From positions 62,001 to 126,000 of the forward strand of contig JALONN010000001.1 in assembly GCA_025454915.1 (NCBI GenBank): 64,000 nt of DNA, in the 5' to 3' direction. The position numbers and the translations under genes are program-made. Each line of letters begins with the position of its first letter. Positions within the stretch are counted from its first letter, which is position 1. The stretch is from Raineya sp. (GTDB lineage: Bacteria; Bacteroidota; Bacteroidia; Cytophagales; Thermonemataceae). The notes under the pieces were generated by a model. It was not told the origin of the DNA. It ran no database searches and was given only the letters and a program-made list of their open reading frames with translations. This document shows, piece after piece, positions 36,401 to 45,323 of this stretch.

Positions 36401-39400
36401 TCCAGATTACTTGAGGTAAAGAACCTGCAGGGGTAGCTTGTACTTCTGAGAGGCGTGTAAAAGTAAGCGGAACTTCTATTTCGTAATAGTTTTCAGTAAA
36501 ATCTGTACCTACACGAATGAAAGCACTCAGCTGTCCATCCTGAATATTTACATCAGAAGATTGAGCATGTATAGGCATTGCAAGACGTTTGTAGTACAAT
36601 AGATTCAAGTTTGTATTCTTAAAAACAGCTCTTGCATCTTTATCTTGAAGATTATTAACACACAATTGTAAAGATTGCTCTGGTAATTGTCTGTTATTGA
36701 TAGTCGTAATGTCTGTATCTCTTTGAAATCCCGGAGGAATAGTATAAGGAATAACACCTGTGGCTACTTGTCCATTTTCTTCTAAATTCACTACTGAAAC
36801 AACAAAGGAAGGGTCATAGGGTTCAGAGGGCAACTGTAAGGATTTATCTTTTAAATCTCCCAAATATCTACGCCATTGGTTAGCAACCATTTGAAACTGT
36901 GCCATACGAAGTACTACGGGTTGTTCAAACTCAGTCATATACAAACGCATATATCTGATAGACTTGAAGCCGTTAATGTTGCCTACTTTGTCATTAAATT
37001 CACGAACAGGGATACGAAACTGATACCATGTAACAACATCTTGTCCATTTTTAGTGATGCGAGAGTCATTTACTTCTACTTTGCTCACAATATAATTTCT
37101 GCCTACTATCAAATCTTGTGGACGTAGCGAAATTTTATATTCATAATATTCTTCTAAATCACTTAAACTATTATCTGTGTTTAAATCTTCATTATCTGGA
37201 AAGTTTGTACCTGATTGAACAAATGCTCCACTTGTATTTTCAGGAGAATTACCTTCTGTATTGTTGTAATACTTATAACGTTCAATGATTTTGGCATTTC
37301 TGTTATCAAAATCACCATCCAAATAAAATTTAAAATTATCTCCTGAAGGATCTTGCTCGATTTCAGCTCTAACATTTGCAGGAAGAGAGTTCAGATAATC
37401 CTGATAGAAGGTTGTTTCTTCTGTATTTTGTAAACCATCCATTCCTACATCTTGCAGAACTCTTGAACCACTAATATTGCTAAAAGCATTATTTACAAAC
37501 TGATTATTAGGTACAAAACCCCATATTGTTTGGTCTTTGTTACCACTTGCTTGTTCTGGTAACCCATTTTCAAAGAAATGACGAGTGTCTTTCATCACAT
37601 CTTCAGAAATATTACCTAAATTGAGGTATAAATCACCTCCTGTTGTGTTATTGACACCATCCGTACCACTAGTTACTATTCTACCACGTTCGCCTTGTAT
37701 AAAAGGGTCTAAAAGCCAAAATTCGACATACTCAATGTTTGCATTGTCAAAATCAACTTCATTAGTGATAGCTCGTGTAATAGAGGCAAAGTTCTGACGA
37801 GGGTTGGGGAGTTTTCCAGCAGGTGTTAGGTTAGGAGTGTAGTTAAACATCCCTCTTTCTTCAGGAAAATAAGCAATATCAAAGGTGTTTTCGTTTACTG
37901 CTACGTTCTCAAATTGACGATTTGGGAAAAGCTCTTGAGGAATAACAGCTCTTACATAGTGGTTTTCTAGGTCGGCAGCTGTAATGTTTGTAGGTCTTTG
38001 GGTTTGGTTATAAAATACAGAGTTATCAATATTGTACCAAGCCATTCTTGCTCTTCTGAAAGCATAAGCTCTTGGTTCTGAAAGAACTCCTTGTTGGGTG
38101 AGAATTCGTTGTGGAGTTGAACCTAACTTCCAACGTAAATTACCACTTCTACCTAAATCAAAAGGTGTTCGAGCTCCCTCAAAATCATCAATGTATGAAA
38201 CTGCACCACTCAAACGAGCTGCATTAGGACGTAACTGGGCTATTTCAGCAGCAAATTGAATGCTCGACTTTTCTTTGGTTTGGATGAGAGGTAATGCGTC
38301 CACCATTCGGGTCAAGAAACGAGAGTCTTTTTTTACCTGAATATCAGCACCTAACATGGCATTATTCAAAGCTTCTTGCCCCATCGCTACACGAGTAAGT
38401 ACTGGGCGTTCACGAAGATTGACAAGTGTGGCACCTACTTTAAAATCTTTATCTATTTGATATTCAAGTCGTGTACCTAGATATGAACGAGTTTGAAGAT
38501 TGAATAAATCAGCTTTTTCAAAACTAATAGTAATTTCTTTACCAGAATTTAAAATAGCATCATTGGTAATGGTAACTTGTCCTGTGGAGTAATTTACTTG
38601 ATAGTCAGTGCCTTCTGTAAGAGGTACGCCTCCAGCTTTTACAATTACAGAGCCCTGAGCTACATTGATGCCAGGTAATGAGACAGTATTGCCTGAGGCT
38701 GTACCTTCGTATTGTCCTTTGATGAAAAATTTGTTTTTGCTTGCAAAGTTATTTTGAGCATCATTTCGAGTACCCGTATAGAGCTCTTGAAAAACATATT
38801 TATTGATGAGAGCTACTTCTGTATTGGCATTAAATTCTTTTCGTAAAGTGTTTCCAAATGGCTCAAGAACGGGGAATATGATACGACTTTGGGCTGTCTG
38901 AACAGTGATACCTTCTACAAAGTCGAAGTTACCATCTCCAGCAGCTCGTCCAGAACGGTCTTTTACAACATTGCCTTGGGCATCAAGAGTTCTATCGCCT
39001 CGTGGGTTGAGCTGGTCTAAACCAAAAATTTTAATTAATTGAACATCTTTAGTTTGAACACCTTCCTGAAGAGCAGGATTATCCAAACCTGTTAAGTCGT
39101 CTCTGTAAATGATACGAAGTTGAAAACCTTGCTGTTTAAGTTGCCCCGAACCCAAAGAATACACATTCTTCATCATCAGATTCCAAGAAGGAATATCTGT
39201 TCGGATGGTAGAAGGACGTAACATTTTAAGATAGATTACATCTTCTTGTGGACGATTCACATAATCTTCTGAAAGTTCACCCACTTTATATTGCTGCCCG
39301 TTGTAAGTGTATTCATAAGCAACACCCAAAACTTCATCATTACGAAGAGGAGTATTCAAAGAGATATAACCTAATTGTTGGTGAAAGGTAAATTCGTTTG

Positions 39401-40757
39401 GTTCTAATCTTCTTGTAGCTCTTAAAACTTCAAAATCAGTGCCTTTACGTAGTCCCTGAGCCTCCAAAACATCACTACTTGTTTGTGGATTCCGAACACT
39501 GTTATTTTGATTAACATTGTTAAATAAATTGTTAGCCTGATTGGCAGCAGGGAAACGGGCGTTTGCGTTTGCTCCCACAAAAGGATTTGTATTTCTAAAG
39601 CTTTGAGCTTCGCCTAAGTCTAAGAATGAAACTACATTCCGTAAGTTTTGAGTATTGTTAGTTCGGTTGGTAACATAAACCTCTACACGTGTAACAACTA
39701 CACCTGAATTGATGATAGGCATGGTTAAGAGAGCAGGTTCATAATTATTTCTATGAAACTGAGATAAAAAGAAGTGTCTATTTTCTTCATAATCAGTCAT
39801 TCGTACTTCAAAACGACGTATCTGTGAACCACCCTGTAAGCGAATTTCATCAGCAGAAGAACGCTGATTGGCAATGACAGTTTGGACTTTTAGCTTTCCG
39901 AATTGCCAGTCTGTACGAATACCAAATAAATTCTGGCTACCCTGTATTAGAGCTACACCAGGGCTAAACTGAACGTTTCCAAACTTTACATCTTGCAAAG
40001 CTTCTTCGGGGTATGATTTATATTGTACTTTAAAAGCATTTTCAAAATCGAAACTTGCTTTGGTGTCATAATTAGTATTGATGGTCAGTTTATCACCTAT
40101 TTTACCAGCCAAATTGATATTGGCATGAGGGTCAAAATCGAAAATTCCGTTTCTTTGTCTATCGGCAGGGATGGCAGGGTTACTAATGTTTTGACGTTTG
40201 TAGCCTAAATCTAAATTTACAAAGCCATTTGGTTTAAATTCTACGGCATTTCCTCCAAAAATTCTTCCAAATAATTTACTCCCTACTGGTATTCTGGGTT
40301 TGAGTACAAATTTTGAGTTTTGAGTTGCATTTTCTTCTTTCAAACCAGCACCTGTATTTCTCCAAAAAATTTTACTAGCTTCCTGACTTTGGAAGAAGTC
40401 CATATCTTTGGGTTCGATAAGGGCAGGAGGTCGGAAGTTAAATTCTCCCATTTTCTCTTCAACTACGTAGCGTCTTGCCGTGTCGTTTAAATCTACTCTG
40501 ACATTAGTTTTTAGGTTTGAAGGTTTCAAATCTAAAACAGACTTAGACTGGTGTGTACTAAACACATCACCTCTTCTGTCAGGAAATTTGAAGGTAGAAA
40601 ATTTGCTTTTTTTGTAAACTGGTGTATCCAAAGGACTTAGGTCTTTTGGATAATCTAATGTTGTGATATGTTTACTTTGGTGAGTAGTAGTATAGGTTAA
40701 AAATAAAGAAAAGGCTATACTACCTGCTAGCCATGTATGTAAGTTTTGCTTGAACAA
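33432..40757 (-). CDS. sprA: SprA, type IX secretion system outer-membrane translocon
   Basis: A 2441-residue protein that forms the very large (36-stranded in the known structure) outer-membrane barrel through which type IX cargo is exported, and is needed for gliding. Recognised by length and by repeated SprA N-domain segments, with landmarks such as 'VNLDLGYKRQNISNPAIPADRQ', cited here only in part, 'GLRKGTDFEVLRATRRL', 'AAQLRPNAARLSGAVSYIDDFEGART' and the C-terminal barrel strands ending in 'NVGFQLRYNL'. The start is TTG 40757. No ATG is in frame before a stop upstream, so TTG (or ATT a few codons earlier) is used. A Lys-rich low-complexity insert lies near residues 1920-1980. Followed by CMD and hydrolase genes at 2-3 base spacing. 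Confidence 0.96.
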   Translation of the reverse strand: MFKQNLHTWLAGSIAFSLFLTYTTTHQSKHITTLDYPKDLSPLDTPVYKKSKFSTFKFPDRRGDVFSTHQSKSVLDLKPSNLKTNVRVDLNDTARRYVVEEKMGEFNFRPPALIEPKDMDFFQSQEASKIFWRNTGAGLKEENATQNSKFVLKPRIPVGSKLFGRIFGGNAVEFKPNGFVNLDLGYKRQNISNPAIPADRQRNGIFDFDPHANINLAGKIGDKLTINTNYDTKASFDFENAFKVQYKSYPEEALQDVKFGNVQFSPGVALIQGSQNLFGIRTDWQFGKLKVQTVIANQRSSADEIRLQGGSQIRRFEVRMTDYEENRHFFLSQFHRNNYEPALLTMPIINSGVVVTRVEVYVTNRTNNTQNLRNVVSFLDLGEAQSFRNTNPFVGANANARFPAANQANNLFNNVNQNNSVRNPQTSSDVLEAQGLRKGTDFEVLRATRRLEPNEFTFHQQLGYISLNTPLRNDEVLGVAYEYTYNGQQYKVGELSEDYVNRPQEDVIYLKMLRPSTIRTDIPSWNLMMKNVYSLGSGQLKQQGFQLRIIYRDDLTGLDNPALQEGVQTKDVQLIKIFGLDQLNPRGDRTLDAQGNVVKDRSGRAAGDGNFDFVEGITVQTAQSRIIFPVLEPFGNTLRKEFNANTEVALINKYVFQELYTGTRNDAQNNFASKNKFFIKGQYEGTASGNTVSLPGINVAQGSVIVKAGGVPLTEGTDYQVNYSTGQVTITNDAILNSGKEITISFEKADLFNLQTRSYLGTRLEYQIDKDFKVGATLVNLRERPVLTRVAMGQEALNNAMLGADIQVKKDSRFLTRMVDALPLIQTKEKSSIQFAAEIAQLRPNAARLSGAVSYIDDFEGARTPFDLGRSGNLRWKLGSTPQRILTQQGVLSEPRAYAFRRARMAWYNIDNSVFYNQTQRPTNITAADLENHYVRAVIPQELFPNRQFENVAVNENTFDIAYFPEERGMFNYTPNLTPAGKLPNPRQNFASITRAITNEVDFDNANIEYVEFWLLDPFIQGERGRIVTSGTDGVNNTTGGDLYLNLGNISEDVMKDTRHFFENGLPEQASGNKDQTIWGFVPNNQFVNNAFSNISGSRVLQDVGMDGLQNTEETTFYQDYLNSLPANVRAEIEQDPSGDNFKFYLDGDFDNRNAKIIERYKYYNNTEGNSPENTSGAFVQSGTNFPDNEDLNTDNSLSDLEEYYEYKISLRPQDLIVGRNYIVSKVEVNDSRITKNGQDVVTWYQFRIPVREFNDKVGNINGFKSIRYMRLYMTEFEQPVVLRMAQFQMVANQWRRYLGDLKDKSLQLPSEPYDPSFVVSVVNLEENGQVATGVIPYTIPPGFQRDTDITTINNRQLPEQSLQLCVNNLQDKDARAVFKNTNLNLLYYKRLAMPIHAQSSDVNIQDGQLSAFIRVGTDFTENYYEIEVPLTFTRLSEVQATPAGSLPQVIWKAENNLDIALEDLVQTKIERNNLGIRTIFLPYTRQVGQYRVTVVGNPDLSTMLTMMLGIKNPNLQTDDRQPKTACVWFNELRAVGFDRQNGVAANARLGITLADFAQLQASGSLKTAGFGSLNQKVSERSLRNDWEFDTQGTFALDKFTPNKWGLRLPVFLSYQRKNSTPEFDPFDPDVRVKRSIEKYGNEAEKDNFLNLIEDRETRRSINFSNVKKNKTNKEKKTQLWDISNFAATWAYSDIERSSPYVAQYLQQNWKTSLGYNYTRDVTYIEPFKKSKSKILQSPWLKAVKDFNFNLLPNNIAVKGDLDRTFTKTQLRSGDLNSQTFDPFFEKVYNFNRDYSVQWNLTKNLNLTGNATAQAIVDEPFGDLNAAGSKQIVQDNLLKLGRMKDYNQRFNATYKLPLDKFPFTNFISADYNYNATYRWGAASLGLEKILGNTIQNSREQSLRTRADFVRFYNKSKLLKKVNDYQPKPKPKKTKTDDKKAKTDKKTEKVEKPVQLKDTTQKGKKNKKATKQKDPNKEVNPFVRGVLRTLMTVRSATFNYSRQEGTVLPGIVGSPRYLGLADGWGAPGAGFVLGNQNPNQRFDILNNNWMIIPPDTNLIQNNPYTQNRTENITLGVNLEPFRDFKITVDAKMVRTDNYQEIFRFDTLSRAYQSLSPFRRGTYQTTVISIGTAFNKDNSVNSETFNQFINNLDKYKNQLTALNPNVISDTAYRTRSQDVLIAAFMETYVGAKNQVSAFPKLPLPNWSLDYSGLTKIGAIKEIFQSFSLTHRYTSEYRIGNFTSALEYQNTALLQLNNGFTNYVQPFTYNANGELVPVLVLGQVQLSEKFSPLIGINARTKSNLNFRLDINRSRDVGLNLSNAQITEIRNNDIVLGLGFSKKNIRLPFRNSDRERVVLKNNADFRLDFTIRDSKTYQRKIEEETVVTSGNYNFQLRPNINYKINNSLTFQFYFERTINQPATTLAFPRKNTNVGFQLRYNLAGQ

Positions 40758-40834
40758 AGTTGTAATCCGTTTAAATACTTCAAAAAAGTAGTTTTGATTC
40801 TATAAGCTTCTGATTAAGAATTACAAAAATGAAG

Positions 40835-40868
40835 GAAAATTATGCAAGATGCAAAACCTTGTAGCAAA
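40835..40868 (-). promoter_or_regulatory. Possible promoter of sprA
   Basis: Reverse-strand TTTG (40865-40868), 22-base spacer, then TAATTTTC (40835-40842), one mismatch from TAnnTTTG, 77 bases before the TTG start. Confidence 0.35.
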
Positions 40869-40943
40869 TTTTATGCTAATTTTTTTGGAGAAATAAAATA
40901 CATTCAATTCTAGAAGTATTTGACTAGAAAAGCAACTAAAAAA

Positions 40944-42035
40944 TTAAAATAATAGACCAAAATAATGCAATTGATATAGTATTTTAAATTTGTAGAGTTG
41001 TTTTTGCCAGTTGATGCTCGATTCTGTGGAGGCATCTCTTTGAATAGCTTCTTCAATACAAGTGAAAAGAGCAATATAAAAGCTTTTAGCATCACAAGAT
41101 ACTGTTTTTGATATAGCTTTTTGATCTTCAAATATTACACTTTCTATGGAAATAGTATGTTTATCTGTATGTTCTATGATTAAACATCCTTTTTGCTCAT
41201 CAAACAGAGATGCATAAGTTTGCCAAGTTTTGTTATAATCAGTTTCTTTTTCAGCAAAAATTAAAGTTTCATATAAATCTTTAAAAAATTGAAAACCCAT
41301 ATTATCTTTACCTGTAAAAATAAATGCTTCATTATCAATGTAAAATATGAAATTTCCTTTTTCAAGACTTATTTTTATAGTTATGCTTGATGTGGGAGGT
41401 ATTTCCGGATTTTCTTTTTGCCATTTTTTATGAAGGGACTTGTGTATTTCATTAAATTTTTCAAGACAAAAGTCTAAATTCATAGAAGAAAAAACTTTGT
41501 CTTTCATTAGAAATAAGTTGTCTAAAAAAAAGCCATTTACACCATATATGAGATGATAATATAAGTTTTCTATACCTCTTGTTTGAGCATAAAGATAAAG
41601 AAAGTCTTCTAATGAAATGGGTAAAGGAATATAATATTGATTTTTAAGGATTAAATGACAAAAATTATCCTTGTTATCTACAAAAATATAAGTATCAAAA
41701 ACGGCTATGTCATCCTGAAATAACAGATTATCAAGCCATTCATATATTTTTCCTGTTCTGTTGATACCTAAAATATTAATAGTAATTTCTTCAAGAGGTT
41801 GTTCAAAAACAGAGATATGAGGTAAAGCTAAAATCCCAGAAATATGATTATAAGAGTCACCTGTATGCCATTGTAAGAATTGGTTATGTAATTCTTTCAA
41901 AATTGGCTTGAGTGTGATGGGGCAGTTTTTCAGTGTTAGAGGTCGCTGATAGGTGGCTTCTCCACGCCAATGCCACCCAATATGTGTGGGGCGTTCTTCT
42001 ATCAAAGATTTAAAATTTTCAACCAATAAATGCAT
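40944..42035 (-). CDS. Unknown soluble protein in immunity-like cluster
   Basis: A 363-aa soluble protein without signal peptide or membrane segment. It is rich in aromatic and acidic residues ('HIGWHWRGEATYQ', 'FSSMNLDFCLEKFNEIH', 'YYHLIYGVNGFFLDNLF'). I recognise no family. It shares its general make-up (acidic, Trp/Tyr-rich, uneven length) with polymorphic-toxin immunity proteins and lies in a run of such genes. Upstream of sprA, separated by 186 bases. Function unknown. Confidence 0.55.
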   Translation of the reverse strand: MHLLVENFKSLIEERPTHIGWHWRGEATYQRPLTLKNCPITLKPILKELHNQFLQWHTGDSYNHISGILALPHISVFEQPLEEITINILGINRTGKIYEWLDNLLFQDDIAVFDTYIFVDNKDNFCHLILKNQYYIPLPISLEDFLYLYAQTRGIENLYYHLIYGVNGFFLDNLFLMKDKVFSSMNLDFCLEKFNEIHKSLHKKWQKENPEIPPTSSITIKISLEKGNFIFYIDNEAFIFTGKDNMGFQFFKDLYETLIFAEKETDYNKTWQTYASLFDEQKGCLIIEHTDKHTISIESVIFEDQKAISKTVSCDAKSFYIALFTCIEEAIQRDASTESSINWQKQLYKFKILYQLHYFGLLF

Positions 42036-42178
42036 GAACCAATAAAATTATGTTTTCTCAGACATGAAGCCTTCAAAACCAAAATCTATAATTATAAAAA
42101 AAACAATTTTGAATATCGTAAAAAGACTCTACACAGGCATTTTTTAGATAATTTCCATACAATTATACATTGAAATCT

Positions 42179-42670
42179 TTAAGAAACTTCATAATGTTTT
42201 CTGTAAAATTCTTGGAGTAGAGAGGATGCTTCCTGCCAGTTTTTCAGATATATTTTTTGTTGAAAAGGTGATGGAAAGGTATAAATAGTATCATGATTTG
42301 CTACTTTATCTAATAAAAAATCGACCTCTTCCAAAATTTTTTTCCAAAAAATCTGTGCATCACAAAGCCTTTCTAGTTTATCCGAATCATCTGTAAAAGC
42401 CGTTTTTACTCTGATAGTATTCCAGCTCAATTGCTCTATTTCAAAGTTACAATAATCTACACCATACAGAAAGTGCCAATACCAACTAGAATCTTCATTC
42501 AATGTTGGCTCTAATTGAGGGATAATGCAAAGCATATATCGTAAGAAAGAATCTGTCATATTTCCATCTGCCTCATAAATATACATATCCTCACAATCAA
42601 TCCAGATGTAAATATCTTGATGTATTTTTATGTCAATTTTGTTTGTATGTCTGGAGATATAGTTTTTCAT
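42179..42670 (-). CDS. Unknown small soluble protein in immunity-like cluster
   Basis: A 163-aa soluble protein rich in Trp, Tyr and acidic residues ('IYIWIDCEDMYIYEAD', 'DSSWYWHFLYGVDYCNFEIEQLSW'). No recognised domain and no signal peptide. Its composition and location between a SUKH protein and another unknown gene suggest an immunity-type or regulatory role, by inference only. Confidence 0.5.
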   Translation of the reverse strand: MKNYISRHTNKIDIKIHQDIYIWIDCEDMYIYEADGNMTDSFLRYMLCIIPQLEPTLNEDSSWYWHFLYGVDYCNFEIEQLSWNTIRVKTAFTDDSDKLERLCDAQIFWKKILEEVDFLLDKVANHDTIYTFPSPFQQKIYLKNWQEASSLLQEFYRKHYEVS

Positions 42671-42743
42671 TTTATTTTTTCAAAATTCTAAAAAATTAGA
42701 AAATTTATCATTTTTTGATTTAAATTACTCAAAGAAATCTTGA

Positions 42744-43505
42744 TTAGTCACTCCAAAACTGTTTCTCAAAAGGCAGTTTTAATTCATTTCTTTCAGTATC
42801 ATAATTCTTTAAATCTAAAGGTGGTAGCAATTTTATCGTTTCTGATGTAACAGGAGGCTTTTCAAATCCATGATATTTCCCAAAGAAATTACTTCTTGCA
42901 TGGCATGTACCATAAGAATACAATAAAAAATCTAGATAGGCTTGAAAATAGATGACATAAGAATCTGTGTAACAAGCCTGATAGTCATCACCCATTATAA
43001 TTGGCGGATTGGACGAACCATCCAAGAAGAAAGCCATATCATGATATTCTGAATACAAATCAAAAGGCTTGATACGTTTACTAAAATCTGGTTCGATATA
43101 TGTTTTGCCTAAAAAATCTTGTTCCTCAGCATTTTCAATAGTGAAATCAAAATAAATATGATTATACCAATTTGTTAAGAAAGCATCTTCAATAGAAGAG
43201 ATGTTAATTACTCCATCTGTAGCCATATTATAAAAAATAGTTGACTCTGAGAGGGACTGATGGATTTCTTTCCATTTAGAAGTATCCTTGATATACTTGT
43301 TTTGTTTGTGAACCCAAACCAGTTGAAATCCATTACATTCCTTATAGAAATCGACAATTTCAGGAGCTAATTCATAACCCAATTCTTTTTCTGTATTTAG
43401 AATCTTTTGTTCGTTTGGTGGATTTACCCAAAAGTGATATAAAAAAACCTGCTCTTGCGTTTTTAGTAAATCTATCATAGGGTAGAGGCGTTCCAAAAAT
43501 GCCAT
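42744..43505 (-). CDS. SMI1/KNR4 (SUKH) superfamily protein
   Basis: A 253-aa soluble protein. The N-terminal third carries the SUKH pattern: 'PPNEQKILNTEKELGYELAP' (helix with Glu and the L-P-like turn), then 'EIVDFYKECNGFQL' (helix and the NG turn). SUKH proteins are best known as immunity proteins that neutralise secreted polymorphic or contact-dependent toxins, though some have regulatory roles. No toxin gene is adjacent here. It is the first gene of a leftward run of three small genes. Confidence 0.75.
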   Translation of the reverse strand: MAFLERLYPMIDLLKTQEQVFLYHFWVNPPNEQKILNTEKELGYELAPEIVDFYKECNGFQLVWVHKQNKYIKDTSKWKEIHQSLSESTIFYNMATDGVINISSIEDAFLTNWYNHIYFDFTIENAEEQDFLGKTYIEPDFSKRIKPFDLYSEYHDMAFFLDGSSNPPIIMGDDYQACYTDSYVIYFQAYLDFLLYSYGTCHARSNFFGKYHGFEKPPVTSETIKLLPPLDLKNYDTERNELKLPFEKQFWSD

Positions 43506-43612
43506 ATTTTATATCAGTATATGTTTATCCATAATTAAATGAATTTTAAATAAATAAGTGAACAATTTGAGTGTATAAAGGTAAATATTTATCGTATGCA
43601 ACTATAAAAATC

Positions 43613-43640
43613 AAAAGGGTTCACTTCTGTGAACCCTTTT
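43613..43640 (-). terminator. Terminator of the 43671 lipoprotein gene
   Basis: A perfect 12-bp stem AAAAGGGTTCAC / GTGAACCCTTTT with TTCT loop, followed on the - strand by a T-rich tract. It lies 31 bases past that gene's stop. Confidence 0.85.
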
Positions 43641-43670
43641 GATGGTATCTATTAATAAGAATTTTAAAAT

Positions 43671-44513
43671 TTAATCACCTACATTGATTGTAAACGAACC
43701 TACATTGGTGATAGTTACAGTAACAGTTCTGTCACAATCACCTGTACCAAAATCGACAGTTTTAGAAGCATTTTCACCGATAACAGTATATGAGCCTTGT
43801 ACGGGGATGCGTCCGCTTCTTACAAAACACTCTGCTTTGATGATAAGAGCATTTGTAATTTCTGCTGAGAAAGATTTTCCTTTACGGTTTACACCTGATG
43901 CAGTACCAGTAATACTCCAAACATCATTACCCAAATTCAAATCTCCCGAGCCACTTAACCATTCACGAGTTCTGTTTGTTGTCCAAGTAAATACGCTACC
44001 ATCAGGGTATGTAAGTTTACCATCAGCCACTACAACTGTATGTTTAGGGTTACCACCTTGTTGAGTAACATTGGTTACAGTTTTTCTACCTTCCACTTTT
44101 ACATTGTTTACATAGTAGTTTTCTGTAGTGGTAGTAATGATACTACCTGGTGTCATGTATCTGCCTGTATAGGTAATAATAATTTTCCCTTTACGAGTTC
44201 TGCCATCGTTACAAGTAGTACCTGTTCCAAAATCTATGGTCATGGTTTTTGTAGAAGTATTGAAAGTGTAAGTACCACATCCTCTGAAATTAGAGGTTCT
44301 TTCGCCGGATACCTCGCGAACACCTAGTTGACTCTCTTGGCTAATCATAGCTTCAGTAGTTATATTATCTAAATCGTTGAATTGAGCATCAGCAGTAGCA
44401 TTATCTACAGCACTTTGGTCGAAAAGAGCTTCTGATTTTTTCGGATCACAACTCGTGAGAGCTATTGAACCAACTAAAAGGGCTGAGGCGAATGTTAAGA
44501 CAAGTTTTTTCAT
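43671..44513 (-). CDS. Uncharacterised lipoprotein
   Basis: A 280-aa protein with a lipoprotein signal (lipobox ending Cys22, 'LTSC', followed by Asp). The mature part is Thr/Gly-rich and beta-predicted, with repeated 'TFNTSTKTMTIDFGTGTTCNDGRTRKGKII' style segments, cited in short as 'IDFGTGTTCNDGR' and 'VDFGTGDCDRTVTV', which look like two related modules, one near each end. No known domain. An outer-membrane or periplasmic location is expected. Monocistronic with its own terminator. Confidence 0.65.
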   Translation of the reverse strand: MKKLVLTFASALLVGSIALTSCDPKKSEALFDQSAVDNATADAQFNDLDNITTEAMISQESQLGVREVSGERTSNFRGCGTYTFNTSTKTMTIDFGTGTTCNDGRTRKGKIIITYTGRYMTPGSIITTTTENYYVNNVKVEGRKTVTNVTQQGGNPKHTVVVADGKLTYPDGSVFTWTTNRTREWLSGSGDLNLGNDVWSITGTASGVNRKGKSFSAEITNALIIKAECFVRSGRIPVQGSYTVIGENASKTVDFGTGDCDRTVTVTITNVGSFTINVGD

Positions 44514-44695
44514 GGTTTTAAAAATTTAGTTTTACTTTTTTAAGCTTAGAACACTTTATGCAAAAAAGGTTTAAAAGTGCTTTATAATTTTTTTACAACT
44601 CTTTTTCTTATTTTCTGCATTTTAAAACTTAGAGGCAAAAATGATACAAAGGTTTAAAGCTCCATGAAATATTTTTTTGAAATATCTCCCTGATT

Positions 44696-45322
44696 CTACT
44701 TACTGTCTTGATTTTCAGGTTTTTTATATAGCTTTTCTCCTGCACTGATTTCAAAATCGAGTCGGTTTTCTTTAGGAGGAATAGGGCATGTATAGTCATC
44801 ATTATAAACACAATACGGATTGGTTGAATAATTAAAATCTATAATTACTTCATCTGTTTTGGGGAAAGCTACATTATTGATGTATCGTCCACCCCGATAA
44901 GTAGCTTTACCATTGGAAGCATCTAAAAAGGGTAAAAATAGAAACTTGTCACCAGGTTTGTGAAGTAAAAGCATTTTGTACTCTTTTCCCTGATATTTGA
45001 AGGTTGCATACCCAAATTTTGCGTATTTCTCAGCATCACCTTTGGTCATTTGTATGGGAAACGGCTCAGCTCCCTTGATAAGTGTTAGTTTTGCCTTAAT
45101 CTTAAAATCGGGGTTAATAGCAAAATACTGGAGTCCTACAAAGCTATCTTTTTGACTAATAGGAGATTCTGCACTATTCTTGAAATAACGGTCTCTATTC
45201 AGACGGTCATTTTCTACTTTTTCTCTGTAGGCTTGGGTGTCGTTTTCGTTGCCTAAAACTAAGAAAATCACTAGAGCAAGGGCTATCAAACCAGCTCCAA
45301 ACAATAAATATTTCTGTTTCAT
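44696..45322 (-). CDS. DUF1684 domain protein
   Basis: A 208-aa protein with one N-terminal helix ('YLLFGAGLIALALVIFLVL') that anchors or exports it. The DUF1684 domain has the characteristic end 'INNVAFPKTDEVIIDFNYSTNPYCVYNDDYTCPIPPKENRL' (shown in part: 'NPYCVYNDDYTCPIPP'). The family is conserved in Bacteroidota and Actinobacteria, with no assigned role. It starts 1 base after the DUF2339 stop and is surely co-transcribed with it. Confidence 0.88.
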   Translation of the reverse strand: MKQKYLLFGAGLIALALVIFLVLGNENDTQAYREKVENDRLNRDRYFKNSAESPISQKDSFVGLQYFAINPDFKIKAKLTLIKGAEPFPIQMTKGDAEKYAKFGYATFKYQGKEYKMLLLHKPGDKFLFLPFLDASNGKATYRGGRYINNVAFPKTDEVIIDFNYSTNPYCVYNDDYTCPIPPKENRLDFEISAGEKLYKKPENQDSK

Positions 45323-45323
45323 A

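Noticed and set aside
40861..40890. Imperfect hairpin with T run upstream of sprA
   Set aside because: The T run is on the + strand while both neighbouring genes are on the - strand, and the stem is only five pairs.
43684..44064. A 126-codon open frame opposite the lipoprotein gene
   Set aside because: Antisense to a gene with a clear lipoprotein signal and terminator; no family resemblance.
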